A stretch of 64,000 nucleotides of DNA from Bacteroidales bacterium (lineage in GTDB: Bacteria; Bacteroidota; Bacteroidia; Bacteroidales; WCHB1-69), in NCBI GenBank assembly GCA_024400755.1, contig JAKSMG010000008.1, forward strand, positions 16,218-80,217. Reading direction: 5' to 3'. A program made the position numbers and the translations under genes. Every line of letters starts with the position of its first letter. Positions within the stretch are counted from its first letter, which is position 1. Below are positions 60,707-64,000 of this stretch, piece after piece. The notes under the pieces were generated by a model. It worked only from the letters and a program-made list of their open reading frames with translations, was not told the origin of the DNA and did no database searches.

Positions 60707-61660
60707 ATGTACGACGGATTTCTTTTTCACGGTCTAACTTGGGAAACACTGCTTGCCTGGTGCGGTGTGACACTTGGACTCATTGTCCTCAACGAATTGG
60801 CGAGGTCGCACAAGTGGATTGCGCTGAGTCTATTCGTTGTTCTCCCTTTGATTCTACCTTTTGCCTTGTGGATTCCCTATACCGCAACACCAGGAAGCGG
60901 TGCCAGCACGGGAACCTGGTTCCATTGGGTAAAAGTTTATTCCGCCATTGCCGGATGTTTGGGGTTTTTAATCATCCGCTATTGGGGAACAGGAAAAAAG
61001 GGTTGCAATAATAATTGTAACATCAACGACACTCCAAATCGAAAAATTCCCAAAGCATTGCTTCTGTTTCCTCCGTTTATTTTATCCATCAATATTTTAG
61101 AAGCCTGCATTAGAGATTTTCAAGTATATGGTTTCCACGCTCACGGACAAATCATTGATGGCGTCGTGATGATGTCGGGGCCTTGGAACATCATGAACGG
61201 CATCGCCGGAATACTCAATATCCTTACCATCTCTGGATTTTTGGGAATCTACGTCAGTCAAGACAAAAGCCGAGATATGATTTGGCCCGATATGAAATGG
61301 TTTTGGATTATCGCCTACGACTTATGGAATTTCGCCTACGTTTACAATTGCGTTTCCGACCACGCCTTTTATGCGGGTGCCGCCCTACTCGTGTCCTGTA
61401 CCATTCCCGCATTTTTCATCAAAAAGGGGGCTTGGCTGCAACATCGTGCCCAAACATTAGCATTCTGGATGATGTTCACAATGAGTGTCCCAACATTCGT
61501 TGACAGTCCACGATTAGGTGTTCCCTCTTCCCACGATCCCCGTGCCTTATTTACAGTCAGTGCTATTGCATTGGCAGCAAATCTCGCGGTTTTCATCTAT
61601 CATTTCTATAAAATTCGCAAAAATCATCGTAACCCTTTGAAAGATGAAATTTATGTCTAA
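60707..61660 (+). CDS. DUF5692-like polytopic membrane protein
   Basis: 317 residues, about nine membrane helices, with Trp-rich loops (MIWPDMKWFWIIAYDLWNFAYVYNCVSDHAFYAG, the most distinctive region). It resembles the DUF5692 family of integral membrane proteins. Function unknown. It starts right after the SOR terminator and overlaps nhaA by 17 bases, so the two are surely cotranslated. Confidence 0.78.
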   Translation: MYDGFLFHGLTWETLLAWCGVTLGLIVLNELARSHKWIALSLFVVLPLILPFALWIPYTATPGSGASTGTWFHWVKVYSAIAGCLGFLIIRYWGTGKKGCNNNCNINDTPNRKIPKALLLFPPFILSINILEACIRDFQVYGFHAHGQIIDGVVMMSGPWNIMNGIAGILNILTISGFLGIYVSQDKSRDMIWPDMKWFWIIAYDLWNFAYVYNCVSDHAFYAGAALLVSCTIPAFFIKKGAWLQHRAQTLAFWMMFTMSVPTFVDSPRLGVPSSHDPRALFTVSAIALAANLAVFIYHFYKIRKNHRNPLKDEIYV

Positions 61661-62855
61661 ATTATCTAAAGATGTCCTTGTTGGAATATTGCTTATCTCT
61701 TGCACAATAGGATCACTGATTTTTGCAAACTCCCCCTTTGGCGCAAGTTACCAAGGATTTTGGAACCATTCCGTGGGAGGGCACCCGCTCTCCCACTGGA
61801 TTAATGATGGACTAATGGCCATTTTCTTTCTTCTCATTGGCCTTGAATTAAAGAGAGAATTTCAAGAAGGCGAACTAAAATCTCCCAAACACGCCATACT
61901 ACCCATTGCCGCTGCCATTGGCGGCATGCTCTTTCCTGCCATTTTCTACCTCGGCTTCAACTGGGGACTTCCCAGCCAAAACGGATTCGGCATCCCTATG
62001 TCCACAGACATTGCTTTCGTATTGGCCATCATCGCCATTTTAGGCAGTAAGGTTCCCAAATCACTCAAAGTCTTCCTCACAGCATTGGCCGTTTTCGATG
62101 ACTTAGGTGCCATCCTCATTATCGCCATTTTTTACACATCTGACTTCAGTTTCATATACCTGGCATTCACCCTTTTACTTTTCGGAATCTTGTTTTTCGT
62201 AAGTAGATTCAGCAAACCAAAAACTGTCAAAGGCGAAAAAACACTTTTGTTCTTTTTACTGTCAGCTGGCATTTGTCTGTGGATTTTATTGATGAAGACA
62301 GGAATCCACGCCACTATTAGCGGTATTCTGGTCGCCCTATTGATTCCTTCACATAGTTACATTAAAACATCCGTTGCGACAACCCCGGTTTTGACTCCGG
62401 CCAAACGATTGGAACACCGTCTGCACAATCCTGTTTATCTCGTTATTCTACCGCTTTTTATTTTAGCCAACACGGCCATACCATTGCACGACGTTTTCCC
62501 ACAAAGTCAATTCAACTTCAACAACATCACCCAAATCATAAATGAGCCTCACGTGGCCGGCATCGCCAGCGGCCTGTTTTTTGGGAAACCTTTAGGCATA
62601 TTGTCCGGCGTGTTCATTGCCGTTAGGTTCAATTGGGCCCGAATTCCACAAGACCTGCGTTTTAACCATCTCGTTGGTGCGGGCTTCTTAGGCGGCATCG
62701 GTTTCACAATGGCAATCTTCGTCACGTCTCTGTCATTTAGCGAACAAGCCCTCATTAACAGCGCAAAACTCACTATTCTACTGGTTTCACTCACTGCTGC
62801 GCTGGTTGGCGCAATCATTCTCAGTATCAATTCAAAACGGAATTATCCTCTTTAA
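61644..62855 (+). CDS. nhaA: Na+/H+ antiporter NhaA
   Basis: 403 residues, 11-12 helices. Ion-site residues: MSTDIAFVLAI (Asp of helix IV) and ALAVFDDLGAILII (the Asp-Asp pair of helix V), with Lys in the late helix GFTMAIF region. Starts at 61644 (overlapping the DUF5692 gene by 17 bases) or at Met4, 61653. Extrudes Na+ at alkaline pH. Its pairing with DUF5692 may be functional. Confidence 0.94.
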   Translation: MKFMSKLSKDVLVGILLISCTIGSLIFANSPFGASYQGFWNHSVGGHPLSHWINDGLMAIFFLLIGLELKREFQEGELKSPKHAILPIAAAIGGMLFPAIFYLGFNWGLPSQNGFGIPMSTDIAFVLAIIAILGSKVPKSLKVFLTALAVFDDLGAILIIAIFYTSDFSFIYLAFTLLLFGILFFVSRFSKPKTVKGEKTLLFFLLSAGICLWILLMKTGIHATISGILVALLIPSHSYIKTSVATTPVLTPAKRLEHRLHNPVYLVILPLFILANTAIPLHDVFPQSQFNFNNITQIINEPHVAGIASGLFFGKPLGILSGVFIAVRFNWARIPQDLRFNHLVGAGFLGGIGFTMAIFVTSLSFSEQALINSAKLTILLVSLTAALVGAIILSINSKRNYPL

Positions 62856-62907
62856 TCTTGTTGAGATGTTTGCGGCGACACCGTGTCAGAACTATATCGC
62901 AGTTGTG

Positions 62908-63003
62908 TTCCGTCGCCGCTACTTTTTGCCCAATGACTCATCTCCATTCCGACGAAGCATAGCAAAGTCGGAATCTCTTTACAAGACGAAAAAAGATAAT
63001 TCC
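62908..63003 (+). repeat. Dispersed palindromic repeat R1, copy 3
   Basis: Same order as copy 1: TTTTGCCCAATGA, then ATTCCGACGAAG ... GTCGGAAT, then TCTCTTTACAAGACGAAAA and AATTCC. Lies between nhaA and a convergent membrane-protein gene and has no gene of its own. Confidence 0.75.
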
Positions 63004-63021
63004 AATTCAAAATAAGCGACT

Positions 63022-63450
63022 TTATTTGTCAGATGGAAAAGAATAAGTTTTCACCCGAAAATAATTCTTTCTGATTCTCCATTCATAAATCAGCCATAAA
63101 ACGAAATAACCATTGGTAAAAATCTCATAAATCCAAGTCCACGGCGCCGCCAAATGTAAAAATCGCTTGACGATCCAAAGGACAATGTCAACAACAAACA
63201 AAATATCCCACCAAAGTTCACGATCCGCAAACTCCAAATGTGTTTCCGACGCCTCTTGAACAGTCACAATTTGCGTAGAGGAAAAATAGGGAAACATACT
63301 CTGAATAGTTAGCTCATACTGCCCCGACGGCATATCTACCACCACTTCAGGCGTTTGCATAATGCCCACAAAACGACTGTTAATCAGTATTTTGTGCGGA
63401 ATTTTCCGCATCAACCTGCTCATCTTCGATGTAATCACCAAACGTGCCAT
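63022..63450 (-). CDS. PEGA-like domain protein with two membrane helices
   Basis: 142 residues. N-terminal about 70 residues form a small beta-sandwich of PEGA type (ILINSRFVGIMQTPEVVVDMPSGQYELTIQ), then two membrane segments (LWWDILFVVDIVLWIV and YEIFTNGYFVLWLIYEW) and a basic end. No signal peptide is seen, so orientation is unclear. Not recognised by name. Own -7 element at 63521. Confidence 0.65.
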   Translation of the reverse strand: MARLVITSKMSRLMRKIPHKILINSRFVGIMQTPEVVVDMPSGQYELTIQSMFPYFSSTQIVTVQEASETHLEFADRELWWDILFVVDIVLWIVKRFLHLAAPWTWIYEIFTNGYFVLWLIYEWRIRKNYFRVKTYSFPSDK

Positions 63451-63520
63451 AGAGAACGTCTTTACATTTTATTCGGTTATATTCTTTATGTGTCCTTACA
63501 AAACATATAAATAAGGAATG

Positions 63521-63528
63521 CAAATATA
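63521..63528 (-). promoter_or_regulatory. -7 promoter element for the PEGA-like gene
   Basis: TATATTTG, 70 bases ahead of the ATG at 63450. Confidence 0.45.
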
Positions 63529-63559
63529 CGATTATTTTGAATTTCAAACGAAATAAAAC

Positions 63560-64000
63560 GATCCCTTTTAGTCTTGTAAAAGATTTTTCACTCAAGAATG
63601 CTTTTCTTTTCCGTTACCTTCTTTGCCACCCAAAGAAAGTAACCAAAGAAAGGTTTCCCGTTAATGTAGAGACGCGGCGCCACGTCTCTACAAATCGGAC
63701 AGTTGTCGGCTAAACGCTGAAACTCGCTGGCTTCGAGTTGTCACGCAAGCCGCTTAGAAGGCGGAGGATATAAAGTGCCGCGGGCAGGATTGCCGATATC
63801 CGGTGCGGCACGGGCTGTGAATGCGTGGTGGCCTACAGCGGCGTGCGAAGGCAAAAGGGTATGAAGGTTGAGAAGATGATGATAATTCCCCTCCTTTGTT
63901 GTGTAGTCCAATGGATTGAATATAAAGTAGTCTGAGATACACAACAAAAGGAGGGGTGGCCGTAGGCCGGGGTGGTTATGTCGGCTTGATCTTTTGGCTA
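63560..64000. repeat. Repeat-rich right end: R1 fragment, R3 copy 2, R2 inverted
   Basis: 63567-63590 matches the end of R1 (TAGTCTTGTAAAAGA). 63666-63691 is R3 (GTAGAGACGC ... CGTCTCTAC, then AAAT). 63949-64000 is R2 inverted: GGAGGGGTGGCCGTAGGCCG and ATGTCGGCTTGATCTTTTGG, which is the reverse complement of 165-182. Between them is a G+C-rich stretch (63700-63870) without a convincing gene. Confidence 0.65.

Noticed and set aside
62806-63015. 69-codon open frame spanning the end of nhaA and R1
   Set aside because: Its residues are the translated R1 repeat, seen in the same frame at 336-436; it is repeat, not a gene.
63700-63947. Short open frames in the G+C-rich right end
   Set aside because: They overlap on shifted frames, contain repeat sequence, and have no start signals or domains.

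Overview
The window reads as chromosome from an anaerobic member of the Bacteroidota, most likely an uncultured Bacteroidales from a gut-like habitat. Evidence: type IX secretion (T9SS) cargo with C-terminal sorting domains, a PorE-like T9SS anchor, many promoters with the Bacteroidota -7 element TAnnTTTG, poor Shine-Dalgarno sequences, and a lysine-fermentation locus like those of Porphyromonas and Fusobacterium. There is no rRNA operon, CRISPR array, prophage or intact insertion sequence. Four tRNA genes are present (Lys-CTT, initiator Met-CAT, Arg-TCT, Pro-TGG).

Layout. 1-7.5 kb: a truncated Rpn-type nuclease, two T9SS-exported cleaved-adhesin proteins (one with a gingipain/HagA-like N-terminal domain) and an outer-membrane barrel. 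7.5-16.5 kb: an AddB-like nuclease with a dead helicase part, a helix-hairpin-helix protein, tRNA-Lys, two periplasmic foldases, and mutL with a small membrane protein. 16.7-23.3 kb: an Rpn nuclease, a HAD phosphatase, tig-clpP-clpX, a receiver-only response regulator, an EamA exporter and tRNA-fMet. 23.5-29.4 kb: an NlpC/P60-LysM hydrolase, meaB, three tiny Cys-rich lipoproteins and polA. 29.5-32.8 kb: one 1076-residue multi-cofactor flavoprotein. 33-38.5 kb: a second full Rpn nuclease, a repeat-rich spacer, the operon nadE / BadF-type kinase / tsaE / alanine-dehydrogenase remnant, and pfkA. 39-42.2 kb: kamD-kamE-CoA-transferase beta. 42.4-50.5 kb: a CDF transporter, pepD, a cystatin-like lipoprotein, two tRNAs, murC, porE and aroC. 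50.5-57.8 kb: aquaporin, a GTPase-defective EF-G paralogue, the coupled set DUF6913-dapA-M14 carboxypeptidase, and oxyR. 58-63.5 kb: hcp, ferritin and superoxide reductase (divergent from oxyR), then a DUF5692 protein, nhaA and a PEGA-like membrane protein.

Themes. (1) Cell-surface proteolysis and adhesion through T9SS: three CTD cargoes, PorE, and a lipoprotein that looks like a cysteine-protease inhibitor. (2) Anaerobic amino-acid catabolism: the B12- and PLP-dependent kamDE genes, CoA transferase, MeaB and the large flavoprotein. (3) Oxygen and nitric-oxide defence: oxyR facing hcp-ftn-sor, with a palindrome between the promoters. (4) Decayed or remodelled enzymes: Pol I without proofreading residues, MutL without endonuclease motifs, an AddB without a P-loop, an alanine dehydrogenase without its Rossmann domain, and a shortened chorismate synthase. 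(5) Dispersed palindromic repeats in the spacers, concentrated at two of the three Rpn loci and at both window ends.
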